The notes under the pieces were generated by a model. It did no database searches, was not told where the DNA came from, and saw only the letters and a list, made by a program, of their open reading frames with translations. A stretch of DNA of 64,000 bases from Semisulcospira habei (Eukaryota > Mollusca > Gastropoda > Semisulcospiridae). Every line of letters starts with the position of its first letter. Position 1 is the first letter of the stretch. Of the stretch, positions 46,111-58,890 are shown in pieces. The stretch is from positions 180,295,950 to 180,359,949 of the forward strand of contig BTPG01000001.1 in NCBI GenBank assembly GCA_036245525.1, written 5' to 3'. A program made the position numbers and the translations under genes.

Positions 46111-46399
46111 GAACACCTAAATATATAATTTGGGGGGTGGGGGTGGGGGGGGGGGGGGGCAACCCATTCAACCAATCCGCACTTAAGTACTCACATGAAC
46201 TCTTATGATCAAGCTTTATCAGGACTACATGAGACACAATATAGATAGTAGCCATCTCCATTATATTACATATTTGATGTATTTATTATTATTGATTCAT
46301 TTATGTATTCATTTACATATTTAATTATGGATGGAAGGAATTTCTTGATGCACATGATCACTAACGAGAGGGCAGGAAGAATGTTTTCAATATGCATAC

Positions 46400-46900
46400 A
46401 TCTGTTCATGTTCATAATATGTCCTTTACTTAGCATGCATATTTATATGTCCCAGGTATCTCTGACTTATTTTATTTATTTATTTATTATTTAAATTTAT
46501 TATTTATTTATTATTTTTGTTTGTTTGGGATGTACATACACATCAGCATTCAAGATGAGAACATACATGTACACATATATGGCAATAGGTGCCATACTAC
46601 CTGCTCCCCACCCCACACAAAACCACAGAACACCCATAAAAAGACATGCACATCTGTGCATGTTCATAATCTATCCTTTACTTGGCATTCATATGTCCTA
46701 GCTATCTTTGACTTACTTATTTTATTTATATAATTTATTTATTATTTGTTTGTTTGTTTGTTTGTAATGTAGATTTTGTACATACTCATCAGCATACAAC
46801 AAGAATATACACATACATAGATGATAATTATTAATAGGTGCCAAAGACATGCACAATTGTATACTGATGGCATTGGTGGACTGTAAAACCTATATAGAGA
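46400..46900. repeat. Diverged tandem duplication, unit about 250 bp
   Basis: ATGTTCATAATATGTCCTTT (46408) and ATGTTCATAATCTATCCTTT (46658) open two units that share CTGACTTATTTTATTTAT, GTTTGTTTG, CATCAGCAT and AATAGGTGCCA in order. Confidence 0.65.
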
Positions 46901-47084
46901 CTTCAGGGTAAGGAAGTGGTTTGTACTGACTGCCTGTATTTTAGCTGCCCACCTAAAAATCGCATGTATACAGTTAATCCACACTGCAAACGCAGCCATC
47001 AGTTCTGTTGAAAGTACTGTTGGCACAGGGGCACCAAAACTTAGAGATGATAACAGAACTAATATGTAAACGCAGCCACTAGGT

Positions 47085-47830
47085 CTGTAAACAGCACCTT
47101 TGTAAATAGTACAAAATGCACACAAACATCATGGATGATGCCACCACTGATCACTTCAAACAATAGGCGGCCCAATACACTAGCCTGCAGATGCAGCCAT
47201 CAGATCTGTAAATAGTACTGGTGGCCACATGCACAGGGGCACCAAACTTAAAGATGAGGCCACAACTGCCACCTCAAACAAAACGCTACCTATACACACA
47301 TCAATGATACAGTCAACCTCTGAGTGCACTACACGAGACAGGCTTAAAGTATGGGACTGTAAGACTTCCAGCGAAATTTCAAAGCCATTAAGAAAATAAG
47401 ATAACAGCAGCAAGTATGTATTTTGTAAATCACTCAAATAAAACATGAGAACTCATTGAGCCCTATGGTGTTATAAGTGGGTGATGGAAGCACAGAAAGT
47501 AACTGTTCATCATAAAACATATCTCATTCATTGATCACTTGACTGACTGATTCATTAAATCATCTCAGTGTCATCTTTCTCCTTTTCTTTCTCGTTCTAA
47601 TCCCAATATATGTCAGTGCTAATGCCATCTGCTGAAAATCCTTGCAGCAAACATTTAAATGTTAATATGCAGACAAACTGGAAATTATGCAGCAGCAAAA
47701 TACAGTTCCTCTTTTGTGCAGTGAGCCTGCTACTGCTAACGAGATACGGTTTAATTTTAAACGAAGCATTGCATTAACTTCCAAGCGTGTTCACATTGTG
47801 CTGTGTATTCTTTCAATGTACTGTAAGATT
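47085..47830 (+). repeat. Long direct repeat R5, copy 1
   Basis: Matches 51955-52795 in order and orientation: CATCATGGATGATGCCACC, AGATGAGGCCACAACTG, CCTCAAACAAAACGCTACCT, GCAGCAAAATACAGTTCCT and GTGCTGTGTATTCTTTCAA. No open frame is conserved between the copies. Confidence 0.85.
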
Positions 47831-47834
47831 AAGA

Positions 47835-48060
47835 ATAATAAGAATAAGAATACTTTATTATCTCAAAAAGATAAATTCTTTTCGCCACCTCGGGTGCAAC
47901 TCGCAATCACACACACTCACACAACATTTTTCAAACAAATGGACAATGGCTCAGGACGGGTGAAGCCCGTCGCCAAGGCGTCTAATGGCCAGCGCCAACG
48001 GCCCCAGCCCGACCTGAACCTCCCTAACACAAGCAAACTAAAAACGGTTCAATCTTAATA
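47835..48060 (-). mobile_element. 3' end of a non-LTR retroelement (fragment)
   Basis: On the minus strand the text ends with GAATTTATCTTTTTGAGATA then AATAAAGTATTCTTATTC, the AATAAAGTA-type terminus also seen at the end of the LINE at 50466-51480. No coding part is left. Confidence 0.5.
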
Positions 48061-48069
48061 TCTCTATAA

Positions 48070-49080
48070 CACATAATATAATGTTTTTAAACTTTCTGCT
48101 TGGCTGAGACTAGTTACACAAATAACAAAAGTACGCAAAACAAAACAACAACAAAAAGACGAATACTTTGACCGTTGCTACCTGGGGGCCCGTCGCCATA
48201 AGAACAGCGCCGGCTATTAGACAGTCGCTCCGGCATAAACAGTCACCACCTTAATTATAACTTAACTAGTATATAACTTCATAGTCACTTTTAAAGCAAT
48301 AGTAGTAGGACCACATCATTAACGTAAAAGCAGTCCAAAATGGTTTCTAAAGAGTACACACTGGCACGCTGTTCAGTAAGAAGCACATTCTGGGAGGTGT
48401 CTGTCATCACATCATTCGGCTGGAATGTGGGGCCTGAAGCTTGCGGAATGCACTAGCGCTATTCCGTAGGCAGCGTGGCGTGGGAAGAGCCACTCCCGAG
48501 ATGATGAAAGGGGAGGAAAGCAAGTTGGTTGTATTGCCACAGCATAACGCGCGCTGTTCTTCTAATAACCGCATGGTACAACAAGAATCAGCGTGTATCA
48601 ACTCGCGGCACAGCGGATAAAATCCAATTAACAGTCGGCACAGCACATCAAATTGCCAGAAGTCATCAAAATGAAATACCGGTCGTGATGTAGCATTGCA
48701 GGGCCTGACATCGTATATCAAACGAAGGTACAATGTCGGCTAGAATACTGCCGGTGGCGACCATTTCTGCCGGAGCGGGCGGCCAGGAGGTGTTGCATGG
48801 CCGCCATCTTGCCTGTGTAGCTGTACCATCAGTGATGACAGTGATCACACATCACAACATAGGGCTCGGGTAGTTCCCAGCGTTACCTAGGAGCGTCGGC
48901 TGCCGTGCCGCCATCTTGAGAGGACGCAATAGACTTTCAGCGAAGTAGTGTTTCAACACGTTTTTCTTCATGTTTCTTCCTCTTTGGAAACAAACAAAAA
49001 CTATGATAGAAAAGAAAATGGGTGACTGCCAGTGATAATATTTTAGGAAGGTTACAAAGTAAAGTAGGTAAAAGTGTGCA
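48070..49080. other. No gene recognised
   Basis: Non-coding sequence without repeat partners found in the window. Confidence 0.45.
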
Positions 49081-49084
49081 TGAT

Positions 49085-49255
49085 CGACCAATGATCATAG
49101 ATCTACTGTGGCCAAAACACACACACACACACAAGATGGGAAAGAGGGTGTGCGCTAAGAAAGTGACTGAAAGCAATGCATATGGAAGCCCCTCCGAAGG
49201 GGGGTGTATCACTGTTCCAGCCACTCAGTGCATGGAAATTTAAATCTAGGTCCCC
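49085..49255 (+). repeat. Dispersed repeat R4, copy 1
   Basis: Shares CAATGATCATAGATCTACT, GTGACTGAAAGCAATGCATA, GAAGCCCC(T)CCGAAGGGGGG and GGAAATTTAAATCTAGGTCC with 55583-55776. Carries an internal AC run. Confidence 0.8.
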
Positions 49256-49289
49256 AAGGAACTGCTTTTACCTACATTACTTTGTAACC

Positions 49290-49490
<201 letters not shown>

Positions 49491-49504
49491 CACAAAACCA
49501 CTAA

Positions 49505-50245
49505 TATGGGCGACTTTCTTTACCATCTTTCTGGAAAATGGGTGTGTGTAAAATTCTGGATGACCAAGTCAGGCACCCATTTTTTCTGAGGGTTGTTTCT
49601 GCATTATCTTTCATTCAAAAGTCAGAAAAAATATAAAAATTGGATGTCTCATTTTTGCAGGTTTACCTAATGTGTTTACCACGGAAGCGAGCGTCGTTTG
49701 GCTGCGCAGAGTGAACTGAGTTGTTTCCCCTTCTATTGTCTCTCGTCCCGCCAACCGTCGTTCCATCAGGTAAGATTGTTTTTATGCAATATTTCTTAGT
49801 TAAAAGCACGCCCAAGTGTAATTCTTCAGCGCAGTTATTTAACTGAGATGCTCCCAATCAGATACAATTGCACAGTAGCCTATATGGACCCGTTTGGCCG
49901 AGAAAACTGAGACACCGGCCGTCTGCTACGACCCGCGTCTCAGTCAGTAAGTGCTGCTCAGTCAGTCTTGTAGTAACAGATAATAGAACCCCACGAATTT
50001 AACAAAAGCTTTCTTCTTCAACGAAAGGAATTCGTCCAATAACACATTACAAGGTCAATCTGTCACGCGATTGGGTTGCTTTTTTTTCCCTGACATGTGT
50101 GATTGATATCGAAAAGTAACTTGACAATGACATGTGTATGTAATGCACTGTAAAAAAGATGGCGCCAGATTTCATTGTGTATTTGAATCATCGTACGCAA
50201 AACTAACTCGCGATTCAGAGAACAGACTTCCACGAATATTTTTTT
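49505..50245 (+). repeat. Dispersed repeat family R1, copy 2 (longest)
   Basis: The left part (49505-49860) matches copy 1 at 6310-6710 in reverse. The right part (49840-50245) matches copy 3 at 59865-60285 in the same orientation (GCAGTTATTTAACTGAGA, AACAAAAGCTTTCTTCTTCA, TTACAAGGTCAATCTG). Thus this copy links the two shorter ones. No protein recognised. Confidence 0.8.
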
Positions 50246-50465
50246 TTGGATTTTGCAACTAAAGTTTTTACTGTATTACCAGTTATTGTTCGTAGGGGGC
50301 AGGGGTACTGCTGTGATTATCTTCATCAACAGCAAAATTCGTGCGAAATGCATGCGACCACAAGCCAACGTATAACCGCCGTGGGTACCGGAAGTGAATA
50401 CCATCGATATGTGAGTAAGACCAAGGAACTACTTTCGAAGAAACCCTGCCCCTGTCCCTGTTCTG

Positions 50466-50945
50466 ATGATCGATGATGTGTCTGTTGAGCGTGTGACTGA
50501 GTATAAGTATCTTGGAACAGTCATAGATGATAAGTTGTCCTTTAACGCAAACACCTCCCTCATACACAAGAAATGTCAGTCACGCATCTACTGCCTCCAG
50601 AAACTCAGGAAGCTGAATGTGAACCCCTCTGTCCTTCAAACTTTTTACTGCTCTTTTATTGAGTCTGTCATCACTTTCGGTTCTGTGTGCTGGTATGGAG
50701 GTCTGAGTGTGAAGAACAAGACACGAATGGTAAACATCTGCAGCAAAGTGACTGGCAGTAAGCAAAACAGTGTGGAGTCCCTGTATGAACAGCGTGTGGT
50801 GAGAAAGGGTAGGCGGATAGCTTCAGACATATCCCATGTCCTTGCCCACTCTATGAACTCCTCCCCTCTGGCCGCAGACTCCGCACGCACAAAGCTAGAA
50901 CACTTAGACTACAGCACAGTTTCATCCCCAAATCCATCACTCTAA
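50466..50945 (+). pseudogene. Reverse-transcriptase C-terminal segment
   Basis: YKYLGTVIDDKLSFNANTSL, YCLQKLRKLNVNPSVLQTFY and FIESVITFGSVCWYGGLSVK are the thumb and C-terminal blocks of a non-LTR RT; the catalytic domain is missing. The frame is open to 50945 but has no natural start. The clade is not certain from this part. Confidence 0.7.
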
Positions 50946-51480
50946 GCAATCTGTAGGTACATCCACGCATACCCAAACCTAACTCCTCCCCCTATCCCCC
51001 TTTACATGTGCAATCAGTAGGAATGGAGCTTGTTGATTTTAGATAAGTGATTATATTGTGTTTCATTTGGTGGTGAACATGGACATACTGAGATTGTTGT
51101 TACTGAGTGTTTACCCACTAATTATTTTACTATGGTAGACTTTAATTATGCAGCTTGTGTAATAATGTGTAATAATGTACTGAGATGTTTGTATAATAAG
51201 TAGTGAGGGTTAGAAACACGCGTATTATGTATGCATATGTAGAGGTGGGTGTGAATGTATAAGTGCCGCTCAGTTCAGTCCATAAAAGATGTTTGTGTGA
51301 GATGTGTAAGAGTTATGTGTAGTGTTTACTTTATATCCATTTGGAATTTGTAGCTGTGCAAGTGCAGGGAGAAAATGTTCATAATTATGCTATAATGTTT
51401 TTATGTCTTGTTTGTACTATTTGTTATAAATGTACCACAACCGAATTTCTCTTTTCGAGATAATAAAGTACACATTTTCT
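50466..51480 (+). mobile_element. 3' half of a non-LTR retrotransposon
   Basis: A coding tail (50466-50945) is followed by a 3' UTR ending in TTCTCTTTTCGAGATAATAA then AGTACA, the AATAAAGTA terminus typical of several fish and mollusc LINEs. A related terminus lies in reverse at 47835. Confidence 0.65.
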
Positions 51481-51499
51481 GGACGGCAATAATCGCAAT

Positions 51500-51950
51500 T
51501 AAAAAAACAGATAAGGATACGCTCGTAAAATCTTTTAACTTAATAATGACTCACAATCGTATCGAGAGTACACAATGACGCCTTCTTGGAATCCCTAACC
51601 CAAACCGTTTATAAAAAAAAAGCACACTCGCAGTTGCGACGGCGGTCTTACTAGTTTTGACGTGTGACACAGATCACATGCTTAATTTCCAGCGCTTTAA
51701 TCAAACCTAGGCTGAGCACGACATCTTCGTTGAGGGCCACCTACGCAATGTCCGTTTTCGACGCCTTGATTTTTAAGACAATTGTGTACAATATTTCACG
51801 TGTAGAACAAAATACGTCGGCAGCTTGCAGTGATCCCCACTATCAGTACATTCATTCTGCCACACAAACCACAGGAGAACACTGGTTTCAGATGTTAACA
51901 TAATAATAATAACAACTTTCATGAACACCCTCCCAGCACCCCACCCTTTG
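51500..51950. other. No gene recognised
   Basis: Non-coding; nothing with a partner in the window. Confidence 0.4.
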
Positions 51951-51954
51951 GCAC

Positions 51955-52795
51955 TGAGTCAAATGCATCCACTAGTTCTGTAAACAGCACCTTTGTAAAC
52001 AGTACCAGTGGCCAAATGCACACAAACATCATGGATGATGCCACCACTGATCACTTCGAACAATGGGCTGCCCAATACACACTGATCAGTGATATCGTGA
52101 ACTAGCCTGCACATGATGCAGCCGTCGTCAGTTCTGTAAATAGTGGTGCACCAAACTTAAAGATGAGGCCACAACTGACACCTCAAACAAAACGCTACCT
52201 ACACACACATATCAATGATACAGTCAACCTCCGTATGAATTAGGCCGGACATGCTTAAAGTATGGCTGTAAATCTTGCAGTGGAATGTCAAAGCCAGTAA
52301 AAAAATAAGATAACAGCGGTAAGTACATGTATTTTGTATGAATGTATTTAGTAAACAATTAAGCATGAGAACTCATCGAGCCCAATGGTGTTATGAGTGG
52401 GTAATGGAAACACTGAAAGAAATAGTACGTGTACATTATGCAGTACATGCCTCCTCCTCCCCCCCCCCCCTGGGGGCCCAACCCCACAATGCCCTAAAAC
52501 TATCTGTTCATCATAAAATATATCTCATATCTCATTCATTGATCACTTTGACTGATTTATTAAATCACCACAGTGTCACCTTTCTCCGTTTAATTTCTTG
52601 TTTTAATCCTAATATATATGAGTGCCAGTTGCTAAGAATCCTTGCATGAACTTCAAATATCAATATGCAGAAAACTGCAAATTACGCAGCAGCAAAATAC
52701 AGTTCCTGTTTTGTGCAGCTAGGCTACTGCTAGCGAGATAGGCTTTCCAGCGTGTTCATATTGTGCTGTGTATTCTTTCAAAGTGTAGTATTGTG
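51955..52795 (+). repeat. Long direct repeat R5, copy 2
   Basis: Second copy of the segment at 47085-47830, about 4.87 kb away in the same orientation. It has an insertion of about 80 bases with a poly-C run at about 52461-52470. Confidence 0.85.
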
Positions 52796-52865
52796 CCATC
52801 AGTGATTGCTGAGACTGCACTGGCAACATAGCTTACTGATTTAATTAAATGTCACAGTAATATAT

Positions 52866-53270
52866 GCGGTCCGTGGCGCAGTGGTTAAGGCGCCTGCCAC
52901 CAATGCTAAAGGTGCGAGGTTCGATTCCGGGTTCCGGCGTCGGATTTTTCTCCTCTAGTAAGTGTCACCGTTAATTCGGACGGACCGTCGGGGGTTCTTT
53001 CTCCGGGTACTCCGGCTCTTCCTCCCCCTTCACTTTGGTATCAGTTTCAGCCAACTTAATAAAATTTCAAATACAAAACGATTTCCAAATACCGTCAGTA
53101 GCTCGCTTGAGCTTGCCCTTAGCACCACGTGAATGTTCTGTGTTTACGTACAGTGTGTGAGTGAATGCGTGTGATTCACGTGAGCGTGCTTGTTGGGCTC
53201 AGTTCGCGGCTACATTCTGCGCATTGAGTTATATTATAAATATGAGAAATGCGCCATATAAATACCATGT
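52866..53270 (+). mobile_element. tRNA-derived SINE, copy 2
   Basis: Starts GCGGTCCGTGGCGCAGTGG (A box TGGCGCAGTGG) with B box GGTTCGATTCC; body nearly the same as copy 1 at 29414. The tail is short (AATACCATGTAATAATAG) instead of a long (ATT)n. Confidence 0.9.
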
Positions 53271-53289
53271 AATAATAGTCAAATTCCGA

Positions 53290-54170
53290 AACTTTGTTCA
53301 GCCATGACAGTTGTGTGGCACTCTTTCTCTTTTAAACCAAGTGGTGTGGCACTCTTTCTCTTTTAGACCACACAGCATGTTGCACTTCGTGTATCGGTTT
53401 CAAAGATAGTACTTGTTTTTGTGGGTTGCGTTTTGTTTTGGTGCTGTGGTGTCGAAATAAAATTGGCAAAACGATGGTAAAGTGAATGAAAATAAACGTC
53501 ACAAACCTTTAAGAAAGCGTAAAAATGCACAAAGCGACTTTGCAAGATGCTTTTCTTGGGAAACAAGCTTATGTAGAACAAATCGAAAGAACTCGTCGGT
53601 TCCGACACCGAAATTCACGGCAACGAGTCCGCGTGCATATTGTATCAGGTGACGATCGCGTGACTTGAGATACCTTATTGATGAGTAACAATATTTAAAC
53701 TCAAGGCATGCTTTTTCGTAACTGTTTCTTCTCTTTATATAATAAAGTGTGGAAATATATTTAAAAATAAATAAATAAAAAAATAGTGCATAGTAACAAC
53801 TGAATACAGGAACAATGAGACCATGCTGGCCAGATGACCCTTCCCGCCGTGAGATGGCCTTGGTTGCCTGCTCGGCGTTAAACCCAAATAACTAACCATG
53901 TAAACTACTGATCCTCTGCGAACATGGCTGCGACAGTCCTGGTTTCGTCTGCAGAGCTACTGGAAACAAAATGTGCTACAAAAAAACCCAAAAATCCAGG
54001 ATTGACAAGATGCAGAACATGGGTCATTCTCATGATGCAGTGACATTCTTAGAGCCATCTGGAGCACCCCAATTTAGGAAATGGAGGACATTGGAGCCAC
54101 TGGAACGCAAAACAGCACACATGATGAAGACTTACTAAACACCGACAGCATGGGAGACTACAGGAGCAGA
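53290..54170. other. No gene recognised
   Basis: A 29-base duplication (GTGTGGCACTCTTTCTCTTTT at 53312 and 53344) is the only structure. The rest is non-coding. Confidence 0.45.
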
Positions 54171-54179
54171 CCAAGAACC

Positions 54180-54895
54180 GTCAGAAACGCCCACGTCTGA
54201 ACCGCTAACTCAAGGTCCTACAAAGGGCTAAAATGACGTCCTGGAACCAAGCCCAAAGATTTGTGAACAGCTCCCTTCAGATACCTGGACATCTCGAAAG
54301 AGCCTTCAAGACAAAATAAACAATGTTTCAGGACTCTTTGCCAAAGGTCGCGGCACTGCACAAAGCCATCTTGCACAAGCGCTACCCTCACAGCAGATGT
54401 GATACCGCACAAGATGCCGTGCGGAATGAAGAAAGTGGCATGTACATCTATTGTGCAGACCGCACTACTACATCCCTCTGCTTAACAGCTGGCGGCAGCA
54501 GCTCCAACTATCGTACAGATCTGCAGGTGCTCAACACAAAGGAAAGCTTGATCCACTGATCTCACCAGGAAACTTCAAGATAGACTGGTTGCCCTGTCCA
54601 CAAAATAGTGCTGAAGCGATTCCAGTGCATTCTGGACTGGCTGGGAATAGAGAGGCTGACAGCCTGGCCAAAGCGGGCGCCAGACTACCTCAAGATCACA
54701 ACCTCTTGTAAAGAAACCAAGACACTACAACAACAAAGTGATTGGCAACAGCAGAATGGCGGCTGCAGCCCGTGGGCAAATGACATCAACAAGCTGAACA
54801 GGGAGAGCCAGGCCACCATCTTTCATCTACGCACTGATTACTCTGGACTGGGTCCATACAGAAAAGCAGGTACGAAGTTCACAAACTTTTCATAA
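54180..54895 (+). pseudogene. Fragment of an RNase H-bearing LINE
   Basis: Frame pieces carry HKAILHKRYPHSRCDTAQDA, SSNYRTDLQVLNT, then VHSGLAGNREADSLAKAGAR, which is the last RNase H motif (HSGxxGNxxAD), and NRESQATIFHLRTDY, the block that follows it. Related in design to the RNase H region at 14636 but a different, more decayed element. No TSD seen. Confidence 0.65.
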
Positions 54896-54899
54896 ACGT

Positions 54900-55575
54900 T
54901 TCACAAACCCAAACTGAAGAGCCTGAAGGTTTACACACTTTAATTAGATCGCTCTGTATCAGCAATTATTTGAAGCTTCCGTGCCTCAGTGTAACGCACT
55001 CAGACTTGCCCACAGTCGCACGTACAGACTCTCACGCAACAGACGCATACACCGCCACTGACGGGCGCATTCATGCGGTAAAACTCAACACACGGGCTCC
55101 CTTTCTAAAGTGACTTTTATACAGTTCTCAGTCTCCAACCTGTTTGATGTTATTGCCTGGTTTCGTTGGTCCTTCTCACGTCTAGGCGTGCAAGTCCGTT
55201 GTATGCTCTTTCCTGTCGTCCTGTCTGTAACACGGACGTCCTTGTACTCGCACCGTAGCGCCGTTCTCGCTGTGATCCGGGTATCTTGGTCCCGATCAGA
55301 CTCACTCTGAGCTGGAGGGATGACCTCACCTGTGACTCGACGTCTCGGCGTCCGTCGTTCCACTCTTTACAAGCACTCTAAACACAACAACAAGGATCCA
55401 AACGTAACGCTTGCTAAACACACAACATATTGGATCAATGAGAAACGTCACGTAACCTGGCTGATACAAATAACTCACACGTTCATTCACACACACACAC
55501 GTGCTTCATAAACTGTCTACTTCCGGAACACCCCCATATCTCTGTCACTATCTTGAAACAGACTATAGCCTAACA
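54900..55575. other. No gene recognised
   Basis: Non-coding; ends in a short AC run at about 55490. Confidence 0.4.
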
Positions 55576-55582
55576 CTCTTGA

Positions 55583-55776
55583 TGGACCAATGATCATAGA
55601 TCTACTTTGGTCCAAGCACACACAAAAAAGGATAGGAAAGAGGGGGTGCGCTAAGTAAGTGACTGGAAGCAATGCATATGGAAGCCCCCCCGAAGGGGGG
55701 CGTATCACATATCCACTGTTCACAGCCCCTTAGGTGCATGGGAATTTAAATCTAGGTCCCCCAAGATATTTAGCCG
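55583..55776 (+). repeat. Dispersed repeat R4, copy 2
   Basis: Same blocks as 49085-49255; the CCCCCCCCGAAGGGGGG core can fold on itself. Followed by non-coding DNA to 57230, with a poly-C run at about 55903-55918. Confidence 0.8.
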
Positions 55777-55779
55777 GTG

Positions 55780-57230
55780 TAGACAGCTGTTTCGGTCTTG
55801 GCGACCTCTTCAGCACACCATCGGCAATACTGGAAGAACTGGTGCTTTTTCCTACTCATTGGTGTAGAGACCTGCAAATAAACCAAGAACCCTCTTTTCT
55901 GTTCCCCCCCCCCCCCCCACCTTCCCCCGCCCCCCCGAAACCTTTTATCTATTTATTTATTTATTTACTTTTATATGTGTATGTTTTATTTTTTTTAATG
56001 TCTGTACTGTTATATTTTTATTTGATTATTGTCATATTAAGCGCAACACCCAAAGCAAATGTGGAATATTTGTCAACCACATTAATATGATGATGATATT
56101 ATTTTACCGTAGTAAAAACGGCGTTACGTAGAGGTTGCAAACTAACGTTAGGTTCACGATTATTTATCACAAACACCTTCGTGCCTACGTTACTATGACA
56201 TAAATCGAACGTAAAGACTTACTATAAACATCGAGAAAGATTCAGGGGAAATAAATCTTCGCAATTTCAGCGAAGAAAATGGCGGCCCGTCGGAGAGAAT
56301 CGATCTGCTGCTTTCTCTGCAAAATGTACGGATTCACAAGCTGTCTTAGTCGTCTTTTTCTGCGTGTTTATTTTATTTATGTATTTTTTTTCTGCCTTCA
56401 GCGACGATGATAAGAATTAATGGGGCACGCCTGACCTTTCTGAAGGCTTCAGTTTGCAAAAAGCTTTTATACAGGTGACCACCCTATTGTCCCACCAAAT
56501 GCTTTCTTTCTTCCGTTCAAAGCGAAAGAGGCCCACCGGAACAGAGACCCCTAAGTAGAACTAACATCGGACAAGGGAATATGGACATGTGGCAACACGT
56601 AAAGCAAGAGCTTGGTTTGACCGCCCATCTAGAATTTGCGGTCCCTTTCCTGTAGAATCAGTGAGTAATCTACGGTCTTTGTCGATCTTCCTATAGTTCC
56701 GCGAGCGCTAGGGATTTTCAGAATTCATGATCTTCAGTAGAATTATCTTTTACTGATTTCGCAAGATTTTAAACCTGTTTTATCATATAGTTCCGTGCAG
56801 AAATACCAATGTTTTGTTTCAATGATGGAACGAGTTGCGTGTTTCCGAGGGGTAAAGGATCAAAGTTCAAACTAGGCACCTTGGACGCAGGCTCGCCGGT
56901 TTAAGCCACGCCCTATGCACGATCGTTAATGGTCAAAACTTAAGGGCCACCCACTGTTTTGTGTCATTGTTTATTGTCGCAAGTACGCTAATAAAACACA
57001 ATGTTCTTTTGATCCAAATGGGTTAAAAGTTGTTCTTAGACAGTCCGCTGTACAGGGAATAATAGACAACAATTTGTCAATTTTCGCGAACGTGTCAAAT
57101 GCACGTGAAACATCGACAGTTTTTGTCAAGCGTACCAAAGGCAGGCAGGTGGAAAGCCTCGGTAAAGTCGTGATGCACGTGTTAAAGGGGTCAGTCGTGA
57201 ACACTGAGCACTTGTGTTTCGCTACAAATT
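55780..57230. other. No gene recognised
   Basis: Short frames only. 56270-56345 (AAAATGGCGGCCCGTCGGAG followed by a Cys-containing short frame) might be a small first exon but nothing supports it further. Confidence 0.4.
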
Positions 57231-58200
57231 CCGGTACAGTAGGGGCATAATTGTCACTTTCCTAACCATGCTACCACGACGAACCCTAAGGCTAGTAGAT
57301 CAAGGCCGGGCTAGCGCCCGGCTTAAGGATAGAATTTCCGGACGAGAAGTTGGGAGACGTCTTGGGGTGTTCCATTCAGTGATGCAGAGGCTGCTGGCAT
57401 GATTCCAAGAAACTTGAAGGGCAGAACGACGACCCTGCTCAGGACGCCTGCGCTGCACCAGCAGAAAAGAGGACATTATACATCTGTGTGGCGGCTCTAC
57501 GCGACCGAACTGTCACGTCAACCACTCTGCGACGTCAACTGATGCAAGCTGCAAACGTTAACGTCAGCAGAAGCACAGTCTGCCGACGTTTGCGCGAAAT
57601 TGGCTTGGTTTCATGCAGAGCAGCAGTGAGAATACCCATCACTCCAGCTCATCAATTCACGACTGCAAAACACACTGCAAGATATTGATAAATGGTCCAG
57701 TCAAAATAATTATGGAGAGCATGGAGAGCACTCGCCAAAAACACCAACTCGGCTCTCTCTCACTCAATCTGTCCCTCCAAGGCAAAACCATCAGCCAAGT
57801 TACGAACCATCGCCTGGTAGGAGTCACGGTAGACAACCAGCTTAGGTGGCAGCCACACATCAGTAATGTCTGTAAAATTGTCTCCAGAAATCTGTACGTC
57901 TTAGCAAAACTTAAACACATTACTGATATGGAGACACGTCAACTGTTCTTCAATGCCCATATTAGATCACTGTGTTCGAGCGATGTCAATTTTAGATCAC
58001 TGTGTTCGAGCGATGTCAATTTCAAAAGATTGAACTCTCTACATCGGAGAGCTGCCAAACTAATACTCCCTGGTCCCAGATACTGACCCCAAATTGGCAG
58101 CCTTATAAATTCTGCCCCTGAAAGATCATTTAACTTACAATAATGGAATGGTTATGTTCAAGGCATTAAACGATAAGTTACCCCGATATATCACAACGCT

Positions 58201-58508
58201 ATTTGATTAAGTGGACTGAAACTGATACCAAAGTAAATAGCGTTGTGATATATCGGGGTATTTGATTAAGTGGACTGAAACTGATACCAAAGTAAATTTC
58301 AAATACAAACGATTTTGAATTTCCAAAAACTACAGTAGCTCGCTTGAGCTTGCCCTTAGCACCACGTGAAAGTTCTGTGTTTACGTTCAGTGTGTGAGTG
58401 AATGCGCGTGATTCACGTGAGCGTGCTTGTTGGGTTCAGTTCGCGGCGGCGCTTTGAGCCGATTTTCAATTGGGATAAAGCGCCTATTTAATGCGCTTAT
58501 TATTATTA
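58201..58508 (+). mobile_element. SINE copy 3, 5'-inverted, nested in the LINE
   Basis: 58297-58508 matches the 3' body of the SINE (GCTCGCTTGAGCTTGCCC, GATTCACGTGAGCGTGC, (ATT)n). Before it, the segment TTAAGTGGACTGAAACTGAT (58205-58224 and again 58264-58283) is the reverse complement of the adjacent upstream part of the SINE consensus. The two copies are separated by a reversed copy of the LINE target (58239-58260 against 58179-58200, 22 bases exact). No promoter boxes remain. Confidence 0.8.
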
Positions 58509-58817
58509 CATACTCCAGATCAAGAAAATCTCTTATTGTGCCGCGACCTAGAATTGATCGCTATAAACGAGTTTGACGTTCTCTGCCTCTAGTCTTTGGT
58601 GGTTATGCCTTGCCTAGAAACGTCACATCAGCTACTTTCTCCTCGTTTAAAGTTAGTCTCATCAAGTACTTATTTTTGTCAGCAGCATCCCCGTGAATGT
58701 GCACATATTCAAAAATACTATTCTGATTATATCATTAATTGCTCATTTTTATTCGGTACAGCCAACTACTCATATGACTAACTAGCTTAACGTCCTAAGC
58801 CGCGCAAGCGCGCGTGT

Positions 58818-58824
58818 GTGCAAG

Positions 58825-58855
<31 letters not shown>

Positions 58856-58890
58856 TTGTGTGTGTGTGCGTTTGTGCGTGCGCGTGCGTG
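58818..58890. repeat. (TG)n microsatellite
   Basis: TG runs with TTTG and CG interruptions inside the nested LINE 3' region. Confidence 0.9.

Noticed and set aside
56270..56350. Small zinc-finger first exon
   Set aside because: Only one short Cys-containing frame after ATGGCGGCC, with no donor or downstream partner identified.
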